Positions 49,725 through 59,330 of a DNA stretch of 64,000 nucleotides are shown one piece after another. Below the pieces are notes generated by a model, which did not search any database, was not told where the DNA came from, and was given only the letters and a program-made list of their open reading frames with translations. The DNA lies in assembly GCF_018130765.1 (NCBI RefSeq), contig NZ_JAFCJZ010000001.1, forward strand, positions 620,001 to 684,000, given 5' to 3'. The DNA is from Bradyrhizobium iriomotense. GTDB lineage: Bacteria > Pseudomonadota > Alphaproteobacteria > Rhizobiales > Xanthobacteraceae. The position numbers and the translations under genes were made by a program. The stretch's first letter is position 1, and every line of letters begins with the position of its first letter.

Positions 49725-50171
49725 ATGCGTCTCGTCATCGGATCCGACCACGCCGGCTGGCCGCTCAAGCAAACTGTCATCGACCACATCCGCAAGCTCG
49801 GCCACGACGTCCTCGACGTCGGCTCCTATGACGACAAGCCGGTGGATTTCCCCGACATCGCGCGGGCGGTGGCGCAGAAGGTGACATCGGGCGAAGCCGC
49901 ACGCGGCATCATGGTGTGCGGCACCGGCGTCGGCGCCTCAATCGCCGCCAACAAGATGAAGGGCATCCGCGCCGCGGTCTGCCACGACGTGCACTCTGCC
50001 CATCAGAGCGTCGAGCATGATGATGTGAATGTCATGTGTATCGGCGCGCAGATCGTCGGCGCCTGGCTCGCGGTCGACCTCGTCTCGTCCTACCTCTCCG
50101 CCGAATTCTCCACCGACGAGGATTTCCGCCGCCGCGTCGAAAAGCTGCGCGTCATGGACGAGCAAGGCTGA
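49725..50171 (+). CDS. RpiB/LacAB family sugar-phosphate isomerase
   Basis: A 148-residue isomerase of the RpiB family, interconverting an aldose and ketose phosphate. Signature residues: GSDHAGWPLKQ at the N-terminus, the active-site cysteine in MVCGTGVGASIAANKMKGIR, and CHDVHSAHQSVEHDDVNVMC with IGAQIVG. RpiB relatives act on ribose 5-phosphate, tetrulose 4-phosphates (EryI in rhizobia) or galactose 6-phosphate, so the substrate cannot be fixed. It begins an isomerase-kinase pair with the next gene, 10 bases apart. Confidence 0.9.
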   Translation: MRLVIGSDHAGWPLKQTVIDHIRKLGHDVLDVGSYDDKPVDFPDIARAVAQKVTSGEAARGIMVCGTGVGASIAANKMKGIRAAVCHDVHSAHQSVEHDDVNVMCIGAQIVGAWLAVDLVSSYLSAEFSTDEDFRRRVEKLRVMDEQG

Positions 50172-50181
50172 CATCCCCGCC

Positions 50182-51099
50182 ATGATCCTGGTGTTCGGGT
50201 CGCTCAACATCGATCTGGTCGCACAGGTCCCGGTCATTCCGGGCCCCGGCCGGACCGTGCTTGCCCCGTCCTACCAGACACATTTCGGCGGCAAGGGCGC
50301 CAACCAGGCCGTCGCCGCGGCGCGGATCGCTGGAGCAGGACGGGTCAGGATGGCAGGTCGCGTCGGCCGGGACGGGTTTGGCGACAGCGCGATCGAGAAC
50401 CTGCGGACGAACGGCGTCGATACGGCTTTCGTCGTCAGGGGCGCCGAGCCAACCGGCTGCGCCTTCATCACGGTCGATCAGGCCGGCGAGAACGCGATCA
50501 CGGTGGCCAGCGGCGCCAACATGGCCGCGAGCGCCGGTGACGTGCCGGCCGAGCTTTTCAGGCCCGACACGGTGCTGGTGCTGCAGATGGAGGTGCCGTT
50601 CGCAGAGGCGCTGCAAGCGGCACGGCGAACGAATTCGGCCTCCGGCACCGTGATCTGGAATCTCGCGCCGGTCCCGGAGAAGATGACCCGCGAGATGGTG
50701 ACGGAGCTTCTCGCCGTCACCGACCATCTCCTCGTCAACGAGCACGAGGCGATCGACGCCGCAGCCGCCATCGGCCTCGCTGTATCCGATCACGAAGCAG
50801 CAAGCACGGAACTCGCGAAGGCCGGCGACCTCACCTGCATCGTCACCGCCGGCGCGCAAGGCGCCCTGGCTGTCACAGCGGACGGAACCCGTATGCACGC
50901 CCCCACCCTGCGCATCACGCCGGTGGACACCACCGGGGCCGGCGACACTTTTGTTGGCGCGTTTTTGGCGATGCTCAGCGAAGGCGTGCCACTGCAACGC
51001 GCGCTCGCCGTGAGCTGCGAAGCAGCCGCATTGAAGTGCCTCAAGGCCGGCGCCCAGACCGGCATGCCGATGCGCAGCGCATTGGGTTCCCTCGCCTAG
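50182..51099 (+). CDS. PfkB family carbohydrate kinase (ribokinase-like)
   Basis: A 305-residue sugar kinase. It starts MILVFGSLNIDLVAQVPVIP, with the ribokinase substrate loop HFGGKGANQAVAAARI, and has the catalytic aspartate and anion hole in PVDTTGAGDTFVGAFLAML. Ribokinase is the closest named type, but related kinases use fructose-like or pentose-like sugars and adenosine-type nucleosides. It follows the RpiB isomerase by 10 bases, suggesting consecutive steps on one sugar. The start ATG is preferred over upstream in-frame codons that lie inside rpiB. Confidence 0.88.
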   Translation: MILVFGSLNIDLVAQVPVIPGPGRTVLAPSYQTHFGGKGANQAVAAARIAGAGRVRMAGRVGRDGFGDSAIENLRTNGVDTAFVVRGAEPTGCAFITVDQAGENAITVASGANMAASAGDVPAELFRPDTVLVLQMEVPFAEALQAARRTNSASGTVIWNLAPVPEKMTREMVTELLAVTDHLLVNEHEAIDAAAAIGLAVSDHEAASTELAKAGDLTCIVTAGAQGALAVTADGTRMHAPTLRITPVDTTGAGDTFVGAFLAMLSEGVPLQRALAVSCEAAALKCLKAGAQTGMPMRSALGSLA

Positions 51100-51144
51100 A
51101 ACGCATCGCTCGCGTCCCTGCCTGCGGCTAAACTCTCCCGATTC

Positions 51145-51882
51145 GTGGAGACCGCCTTGGCCTTTCTCTTCGTCCTCACCGTCGGCCTCATCGCCGGCAC
51201 CATCTCAGGCATCGTCGGCACCGGCTCGTCGATCATGCTGATGCCGGTGCTGGTCTATGCCTACGGGCCGAAGGAGGCCGTGCCGATCATGGCGGTCGCT
51301 TCCGTGATGGCGAATTTCTCTCGGATCCTGGCCTGGTGGCGCGAGGTCGACTGGCGGGCCTGCGCGGCCTATTCGGTGACGGGCATTCCGGCCGCCGCGC
51401 TCGGCGCGCGGACGCTGCTGGCGCTGCCCTCGCACGCCGTGGATCTCGCCATCGGCACCTTCCTGATCGTGATGGTGCCGGTACGGCACTGGCTGGCGCG
51501 GCACGACCTCAAGGCCAATCTCTGGCATCTCGCCATCGGCGGCGCGATCATCGGCTATCTCACTGGCATCGTGGTCTCGACCGGCCCGCTCAGCGTGCCG
51601 CTGTTCCTGTTCTATGGCCTGTCCAAGGGCGCCTTCCTCGCTACCGAAGCGGCCTCATCGCTCGGTCTCTATTTCGCGAAGTCCGTGACCTTCGAACGTT
51701 TCGGCGCGCTGACCGGCGATGTGTTCGTCAAGGGCCTGATCGCGGGGGCCTCGCTGATGTCAGGTGCCTTCATCGCAAAACGCTTCGTGCTCCACCTGAA
51801 GCCGGACGTGTTCCGTCTGCTGATGGATGCGATCATGATCGCGGCCGGGCTCTCAATGCTCTGGAACGCGGCGCAGTCGTAG
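51145..51882 (+). CDS. TSUP (TauE/SafE) family membrane transporter
   Basis: A 245-residue membrane protein with seven to eight hydrophobic spans, typical of the TSUP family linked to export or import of sulfonates, sulfite or organic anions: FLFVLTVGLIAGTISGIVGT and the glycine-rich GTGSSIMLMPVLVYAYGPKE. The start may be GTG 51145 or TTG 51157; the latter has a GGAG six bases upstream. It lies 45 bases after the kinase gene in the same direction and probably belongs to the locus. Confidence 0.85.
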   Translation: METALAFLFVLTVGLIAGTISGIVGTGSSIMLMPVLVYAYGPKEAVPIMAVASVMANFSRILAWWREVDWRACAAYSVTGIPAAALGARTLLALPSHAVDLAIGTFLIVMVPVRHWLARHDLKANLWHLAIGGAIIGYLTGIVVSTGPLSVPLFLFYGLSKGAFLATEAASSLGLYFAKSVTFERFGALTGDVFVKGLIAGASLMSGAFIAKRFVLHLKPDVFRLLMDAIMIAAGLSMLWNAAQS

Positions 51883-51951
51883 ATGACAGGGGATGCGGCT
51901 GCATCGCCTGGCGCGGACAATCAAGGCCGCTCATCACGGTGAGCCAGGCTC

Positions 51952-53610
51952 CTAGCCGCCTTCGATCCAGGCATGGATCTTGTCAAAGCGATGGCGGGCG
52001 AGGTCACGCTCTTCGATCGTGACATAGAGCGCTCCAAGATCGCCCCACCCCCATCCCAATGCCTGATCGGATGCGAGCTGGAACAAGAGCGGAGAGTCAT
52101 CAGCCTGGTTTTCATGTTGAACCGGATTTGGATGTCCGCCCATTCGGTGGGGGCGGCCCAACTCGACATGCCGCAACCGCTGTTGCAGATCATCGACGAT
52201 GTGCGCGGGCAGCTGTGAGAGCGCCTTATCCCCTCGCACATAGAGGTCCAGCATGTCCTCTCGGATGGCCATTTCGAGATGAGGCTTGAAATTCAGGCTG
52301 CGCTCTACTTTTTCGAGCACCCTCGTGTCATAGGTCTTGAGCCAATATGCACTGCGGCTTTCCATCAGCGCCGCGGTGAGTTCAGCCCATTCCGAGCCCG
52401 GTAACACGGCCTCCAAGTCTTGCGCGAGAATTCGATCGCGCCAATGCTTGAGCGCCTTGCCTTGCTGCTCCACCCACGCAAGATGTGCATTGGCCGACAG
52501 CTCGATCTCGACGTTCAAGGCTTCTTCACCATCGCCGCCGGAATAGGGTTCGAAAAGCTCGGTGAGATATCGACGGTTCTCTTCAAGCTGCTGAAGCTGC
52601 TCCTTGTAGTATCGGAGATTCCCTTCCAAGCCGCTCAGGTGATCGCCGCCCTCGGTCGCACCTGCTTCGACCAGCTTTTGCTCATAGTCCGCCAGGAAGC
52701 CCTTGAACCGGACGGCCTCGGCGTCGAGCGCGATGAAGCATCGCGGCATCCAGCCCGTCCGGCGCTCGGCTTTGATTTCCGCGTTGAGCGCGGCGCGGGC
52801 TGCTTCGATCCGGGGCCCGTATCCGATTTCGCGATCGGCAAATTCCTTGCGAAGTCCAGCACGACGATCGAATTCGGCGTTGAACCAGTTTTGATCGGGT
52901 TCCGGCGGGCCGTTCAGAGCTCCGAGGCCTCTGAACCGTTGAGCATAGTCGTCGGGATCGAGGTCTCGCAACAGCCCTTCCACGACGTAGTAGGCGCCGC
53001 GCCAGGTCAGCGGCCGGTCGAGATCGAGGCTGCCGGACGCGTGCAGGCTTTGGTCGCTCTCGGGGGCGCCATAGAGGTTGGCGCCGGACACCAGGGGTGA
53101 TCCGTCGCCACGCCAGTCGGTTTCGCTCAGCCGATACCTCTGGGCGACCAGTTCAAGCGGCCATTTGCGCCAGAGCTTGGGCACGCCGGGCCGAATTCGG
53201 GGCGACGACCAGTCGATGTAGTCTCGCATGACATGACGCACAGTCGGTGTTTGCGCCGGTGGCTCGGTTTCGGGGCCCAATGCGTCGATGTGCAAGACCT
53301 GCACCGTCTTGCCTTTCGCCTCATCTTCCAGCTTTAGAACGTTGGCAAACAGCAGCAGCCAGCCCTTGCGCGGGCCGAGACCGTTCCAGAGGTCGGCCGG
53401 CAGATCGTCGCAATGTATCTGCGCGAGAAAATGTAGCGGCGAACCTGCACTGTCGCACGGCCATTTCACCGATCGCGGCATCATCGGCAGTCCGCCCAGC
53501 CATGAGAGCGCGGGCTGCTCCACGGAGATAGGCACCCTGCGCTTCAGGATGACGGAAACCTGCTCTTCCCTGAGGGGCTGTGGCCTTCCTCTTATGGATC
53601 GCAAAAACAC
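51952..53610 (-). CDS. large DUF1963-type protein with a split domain and central coiled-coil insert
   Basis: About 552 residues from a GTG at 53610, which has GGAGG nine bases before it; the TTG at 53628 overlaps that site. The N-terminal part (LSWLGGLPMMPRSVKWPCDS, PLHFLAQIHCDDLPADLW, GWLLLFANV) and the C-terminal part (GRPHRMGGHPNPVQHENQ, PLLFQLASDQALGWGWGDLG, ALYVTI) match the two halves of the YwqG/DUF1963 fold. About 300 residues are inserted between them, including a predicted coiled coil (GNLRYYKEQLQQLEENRRYL). Function of the family is unknown. No signal or membrane span. It lies 30 bases downstream of the GGDEF-EAL gene on the same strand. Confidence 0.72.
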   Translation of the reverse strand: MFLRSIRGRPQPLREEQVSVILKRRVPISVEQPALSWLGGLPMMPRSVKWPCDSAGSPLHFLAQIHCDDLPADLWNGLGPRKGWLLLFANVLKLEDEAKGKTVQVLHIDALGPETEPPAQTPTVRHVMRDYIDWSSPRIRPGVPKLWRKWPLELVAQRYRLSETDWRGDGSPLVSGANLYGAPESDQSLHASGSLDLDRPLTWRGAYYVVEGLLRDLDPDDYAQRFRGLGALNGPPEPDQNWFNAEFDRRAGLRKEFADREIGYGPRIEAARAALNAEIKAERRTGWMPRCFIALDAEAVRFKGFLADYEQKLVEAGATEGGDHLSGLEGNLRYYKEQLQQLEENRRYLTELFEPYSGGDGEEALNVEIELSANAHLAWVEQQGKALKHWRDRILAQDLEAVLPGSEWAELTAALMESRSAYWLKTYDTRVLEKVERSLNFKPHLEMAIREDMLDLYVRGDKALSQLPAHIVDDLQQRLRHVELGRPHRMGGHPNPVQHENQADDSPLLFQLASDQALGWGWGDLGALYVTIEERDLARHRFDKIHAWIEGG

Positions 53611-53640
53611 AGCTTCAAACCTCCGCAAGTCGCGCCGCGC

Positions 53641-55698
53641 TCAGGCGGCGAATTCGGGCGCGATCGACGGGCTGCGGACGCGGCTCTCGACAGACCGCCC
53701 CTCGAGCCCTTGCAGCACCGCCGCGAGCGGCTGCGGCCGGTGGAAGAGATAGCCCTGCCCGAGCGTCACGCCGATCTCGCGCATGGCCTCGGCCTGCTCG
53801 GCCCGCTCGATGCCTTCGGCAACCAGGGTCAGTCCCAGCGTGCCCGCGAGCGAGGCAATGACGCCGACGATCGCCTTGTCTTCCGCGCTGTCGGGAATCT
53901 CGCTGATGAACGCCTTGTCGATCTTGACCTTGTCGAGCGGAAAACGCCTGAGATGCGCGAGCGAAGAGTAGCCCGTGCCGAAATCGTCGAGCGCGATCGT
54001 GGCGCCAAGCCGCCGCAGGCGATGTAACGTCTCGGAGGCGCTGGCGATGTTGTTGATCAGCGAACCCTCGGTGATCTCGAGCTCGAGCATCGATGCTGCG
54101 ACATCGAAGCGCGCACAGGTCGCGCGCAGCTCGGCGGCAAGCGAATGGTCGGCGAGCTCGGACGGCGGCAGATTGATCGCGATCCTGATATCCGGCCTGC
54201 CGGCGGCGGCCAGGCGTTGCAGCGCGCGGCATGCATCGGTCAGCACGTAGCGCGTCAGGCGCGCATTGTTGCCGCTGCGCTCGATCAGCGGCAGGAATTC
54301 GCCGGGACCGATCACGCCATGGTCGGGATGGCGCCAGCGAATCAGCGCCTCGAGGCCGACGACGGCCGCGCTGTCGAGGTCGACCTGGCCTTGATACCAG
54401 ACCTCGAATTGTCCCTCGGCAAAGCCTGCGGGAATGGCAAGCTCGAGATCCCTGCGACGGCGATAGTCGCGCTGCAGCGCTTCGTCCAGCACCGCGACGG
54501 TGCCGGGCGCCTTGCTCTTGGCATGGTAGAGCGCGATGTCGGCGAGCGCCGGCAGATGCGACAATTCAGGGTCGCCGGCGCGGCGGACGGCAAGGCCGAT
54601 GCTGGCGCGCGGCACGACCTGCTTGTCGTGCAGCCGGACCGGCTCGGAAATCGCATCCAGCAGCTGGCGCGCGAAGCCCTGCGCCGTCGCTTCGTTGCTG
54701 ACCTCGGGACGGATCACCACGAACTCGTCGCCGCCGAGCCGCGCGACCCAGTCCTGCGGCTCGACCGACTCGCGAAGACGTTCGGAAATGTGAACCAGGA
54801 ACCTGTCGCCGGCGTCATGGCCGAAAGTGTCGTTGATGCCTTTGAAGTCGTCGAGGTCGATGAAGCAGAAGGCGATCAGCGTGTCCGGCGAGCCTGCATC
54901 GCCGCTCAAGGTCACCAGGCGCTCGGTCAGCGAGCGCCGGTTGGGCAAGCCCGTGAGCGGGTCGTGCGACGCCATGTGCCCGAGCCGGTCGAGCGCGCCC
55001 GAGGTCGTGTGCTGCATGGCGTTGAAGGCCTGCGCGAGCTGGCCGAATTCGTTCGACGACCTGATATCGGCCGGATAGGCGCGGCCATCCTGCTTGCTGC
55101 GCTGGATCGCCGACATGATCGCGGCGAGCGGCTTGCCGATGAAGATGTTGGCCGAGATGCGCATCGCCACCACAGTGGCGAGCGTTGCGAGCAGGCCGAC
55201 GACGAGAAGCAGCATCAGCCGGCCGCCGGTGTCGGCATACACGGTCGTATATGAATAGGCGATGGCGATGCGTCCGGCCTGCACAGCGATGTTGCCGTTG
55301 CGGTAGTTGATCGGGCGCGAGATTTCCGCGACCTGATCCGAGGGGCGCGCCACTACCCGGGCAATCGCAACGCCGGTATCGTCGTAGACGGCGGCGGCGG
55401 CGATGGTCTCATCGTGCAGGATCTCGTTGAGCACGCCAGTGACCTGGTCGTAACGCATCTTCCAGAGCGGCTCGGCGATCAGCTCGGCGCGGCTCTCGGC
55501 GGTGCGGGCAATGCGGGCGTCGAGCTGGCGGATCTGCGACCAGAAGCTGGTGGCCTCGACGCCGGCAGAGGCGAATAATTGCACCAGCAGCAGGACCGGC
55601 ACGGTGGCCCAGATCATCGCGCGGACGACCGAGCGCAAGCGCCGCGGCGCAGCTTGCGCGTTGCGATCCGGACCGGTCATCGCCTCATCCTCGCGCAT
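53641..55698 (-). CDS. membrane-bound GGDEF-EAL c-di-GMP signalling protein
   Basis: 685 residues. Layout: membrane span at about 25-47, periplasmic sensor region to about 157, second span (LMLLLVVGLLATLATVVAMR), HAMP linker (IFIGKPLAAIMSAIQRSKQD ... NEFGQLAQAFNAMQ), GGDEF domain with intact active site ARLGGDEFVV near 321, and EAL domain with VGLEALIRWRHPDHG near 449, LELEITEGSL, ALDDFGTGYSSLAHL, KVKIDKAFI and VAEGIE. Both catalytic sites look complete, so it could make and degrade c-di-GMP. The RxxD inhibitory site before GGDEF is not conserved (EPQD). The start overlaps the preceding binding-protein stop (TGATG); an in-frame ATG at 55680 with a GAGGATGAGG site is an alternative. Confidence 0.93.
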   Translation of the reverse strand: MREDEAMTGPDRNAQAAPRRLRSVVRAMIWATVPVLLLVQLFASAGVEATSFWSQIRQLDARIARTAESRAELIAEPLWKMRYDQVTGVLNEILHDETIAAAAVYDDTGVAIARVVARPSDQVAEISRPINYRNGNIAVQAGRIAIAYSYTTVYADTGGRLMLLLVVGLLATLATVVAMRISANIFIGKPLAAIMSAIQRSKQDGRAYPADIRSSNEFGQLAQAFNAMQHTTSGALDRLGHMASHDPLTGLPNRRSLTERLVTLSGDAGSPDTLIAFCFIDLDDFKGINDTFGHDAGDRFLVHISERLRESVEPQDWVARLGGDEFVVIRPEVSNEATAQGFARQLLDAISEPVRLHDKQVVPRASIGLAVRRAGDPELSHLPALADIALYHAKSKAPGTVAVLDEALQRDYRRRRDLELAIPAGFAEGQFEVWYQGQVDLDSAAVVGLEALIRWRHPDHGVIGPGEFLPLIERSGNNARLTRYVLTDACRALQRLAAAGRPDIRIAINLPPSELADHSLAAELRATCARFDVAASMLELEITEGSLINNIASASETLHRLRRLGATIALDDFGTGYSSLAHLRRFPLDKVKIDKAFISEIPDSAEDKAIVGVIASLAGTLGLTLVAEGIERAEQAEAMREIGVTLGQGYLFHRPQPLAAVLQGLEGRSVESRVRSPSIAPEFAA

Positions 55699-56867
55699 CA
55701 GTCGCCGACGCCGTCCGGAAGTGCCAGGGACGAGACCAGCGCATCGAGGGAAAAGTCATACTGGCCGCAATGTCCCGCCTTCGCCCTGAACCGCGTGAAA
55801 TCAATCCGGTCGAAAGCGCGCGTCTTGATGAGATCGCCGACCGAGCCGAGATTGGCGCGCGTGATGGCGGATGTCTTGACCTCGACCCGCGGCGAGGCGT
55901 CGGCGAAATCGCAGCCATCGGCGTAGTCGCGGAGCAGGACGATCGACCAGCCGCCGAGCAGGAAGTGCCCGCCATCGGTCAAGAGCAGACGGCCGGCCTT
56001 GATCTCGCGCAGCGCCTCCTCCGACCAGTTGAGGCCGACCACCTCGATATTCCGACCGGGCACGAGGCCGGCCGCGCTGATGGCGCGGAGCGCGCCGAGC
56101 GCCATCGGATCGTTCCCGGCCCAGATCCCTGCAGGCCGGATCTCCTTGCGCGCGGCCCAGCCCAGATAATTCGCCGTGACCTGCTCGGCCTCGGACTGCG
56201 TCCAGTTGGCAAACAGCATCCGGTCCACCACCACGTCGGGCGCGGCGTCCGCGGCAAGCTTGAGACCGGCGTTGCGCGCGATCGAGGCCGGCGTGATCTC
56301 GTCGCCGCCGATGCCGAGAATGTGGATCTTGCCGTCCGGGCTCTGCCATTTCTCGGCACGCGCCGTGGCGATCAGCGCATTCGCCATCCGCGCGCCCGCC
56401 GTCTGGAGATCGGTCGTGATATCGCCGAGCCAGGTCTTGAGCGTCTGGCGCGGCGGCCCGAGGCGCTTCGCGTCCTCGCCGATCAGCGTGTTCGACAGCA
56501 GCAGCGTGTTGACCCCGGCGGCCTCGGCCGCCTCCAGGATCGGAACGGCGGCTGATTCCTCGTTCGAGAGAATGAGGAAGTCGGGCTTGTCGGCCCGCGC
56601 GACCACGCCGAGCCCGAGCTCCTGCATGGTGCGGTAATTGCGCTCGCTGGTCAGCACCTCGACATGCGCATCAAGCTTGCGGCCGGCGGCCCGCATGGTC
56701 TGCGCGACCATGTCCCAATAGACCTCGCCGGTCTTGCCGGGGCTCACGAAGACGATGTTGAGAGATTTGGCGGCAGCCGCGTGGATACCGCCGGCCGACG
56801 CCAGCACGCCGCAGGCCATGCCCACGGCGAGCAATATCCGCAAAAATATCGTCATTGATGGCGCCAT
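55698..56867 (-). CDS. periplasmic sugar-type substrate-binding protein, paired with the GGDEF-EAL gene
   Basis: A 389-residue secreted protein with a signal peptide (ILLAVGMACGVLASAGGIHA) and the periplasmic-binding-protein / LacI-type fold (peripla_BP_4): LNIVFVSPGKTGEVYWDMVA, then DKPDFLILSNEESAAVPILE, AGIWAGNDPMALGALRAISA and NIEVVGLNWSEEALREIKAG. There is no ABC permease or ATPase gene beside it. Its last base overlaps the start of the GGDEF-EAL gene, so it is likely a ligand sensor that docks on the periplasmic domain of that protein rather than an importer component. The ligand is unknown, possibly a sugar. Confidence 0.88.
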   Translation of the reverse strand: MAPSMTIFLRILLAVGMACGVLASAGGIHAAAAKSLNIVFVSPGKTGEVYWDMVAQTMRAAGRKLDAHVEVLTSERNYRTMQELGLGVVARADKPDFLILSNEESAAVPILEAAEAAGVNTLLLSNTLIGEDAKRLGPPRQTLKTWLGDITTDLQTAGARMANALIATARAEKWQSPDGKIHILGIGGDEITPASIARNAGLKLAADAAPDVVVDRMLFANWTQSEAEQVTANYLGWAARKEIRPAGIWAGNDPMALGALRAISAAGLVPGRNIEVVGLNWSEEALREIKAGRLLLTDGGHFLLGGWSIVLLRDYADGCDFADASPRVEVKTSAITRANLGSVGDLIKTRAFDRIDFTRFRAKAGHCGQYDFSLDALVSSLALPDGVGD

Positions 56868-57060
56868 CCCGTATCGGTTCCGAAACTGGGCCCGGGTCCG
56901 CTAACATTTGGCAAAGTCCGGTGCGGCGCGGCTCCCTAGAGCTAACAAACGGTGTACCGGTCGTGTTGAATTGCGCTATGCGGCGCGGGGTGATCGGCCT
57001 CAGGGCCCACCATTTTCGTGCTATCAGCAGACCCCGACACCTCCGACTCAACATCCCCCA

Positions 57061-58506
<1,446 letters not shown>

Positions 58507-58672
58507 CCGGAGGTGACGTCGGAGGCCCCCGCCGCTATACACCCGTCACAAAAGCAGCATGGGATTGCGTGGTTGCGGCCTTGCCGGGAACGCCGTCTGC
58601 CCCTCTTTTAGGGCGGCGGCCAAACACCGATTCGCTGAGCACCTTTGAAGTACGAGCGGACCAGACCAGCCG

Positions 58673-59302
58673 ATGCCAGTAACACTCCTCGACCTGATCC
58701 TGCTCGGTGTGATGCTGATCTCGGGCCTGCTCGCGATGGTTCGCGGCTTCATGCGCGAAATCCTGTCGATCGCGGCCTGGGGCGCGGCGGCCATCGTGAC
58801 GCTGTATTCGTTCTCGAAGCTGCTGCCGACCGCGAAGACCTATTTCAACAACGACACGGTGGCGAGCGTGGTCGTGGTGGCCGGCGTGTTCGTCGGCACC
58901 CTGGTCGTGGTGTCCGTGATCACGGTCCGGATCTCCGACATGATCCTGGATTCGCGCATCGGCGCGCTGGATCGCACCCTCGGCTTCCTGTTCGGCCTGG
59001 CTCGCGGGCTTTTGATCGTCGTGGTCGCCTTCCTGTTCTTCACCTGGCTGGTGCCGGACAAGCAGCGCCCGGACTGGGTCACGGGGGCCAAGTCCCGCGT
59101 GGTGCTCCAGGGAACCGGGGATTGGCTGATGGCCCTCTTGCCTGACGACCCCGAGAACACCATCTTGAAGAGATTCAAGAAAAACAAACCAGATGATGAT
59201 CAAGCTGATTCCGAGCAGCAGCCTTCGGGCAGTGGCGACGGATACAGTAAACCCGCTCGTGACAGTTTGAAAAAACTGATCGAGAAACCCGCGGCACGTT
59301 GA
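58673..59302 (+). CDS. cvpA: CvpA family membrane protein
   Basis: A 209-residue inner-membrane protein with four spans (LLDLILLGVMLISGLLAMVR, VVVVAGVFVGTLVVVSVIT, LLIVVVAFLFFTWLVPD) and a hydrophilic C-terminus. CvpA is required for colicin V production in E. coli and affects biofilm or envelope behaviour; the biochemical role is unclear. It lies 28 bases upstream of purF, the usual cvpA-purF pair. Confidence 0.93.
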   Translation: MPVTLLDLILLGVMLISGLLAMVRGFMREILSIAAWGAAAIVTLYSFSKLLPTAKTYFNNDTVASVVVVAGVFVGTLVVVSVITVRISDMILDSRIGALDRTLGFLFGLARGLLIVVVAFLFFTWLVPDKQRPDWVTGAKSRVVLQGTGDWLMALLPDDPENTILKRFKKNKPDDDQADSEQQPSGSGDGYSKPARDSLKKLIEKPAAR

Positions 59303-59330
59303 CTTGAGCCCAAAGAGAGGCGCGAACGAG

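Noticed and set aside
45815..51882. A named sulfoquinovose or tetritol pathway for the FadR locus
   Set aside because: Key enzymes of those routes (for example an aldolase, or the tetritol dehydrogenases) are missing here, so only a general catabolic module is proposed.
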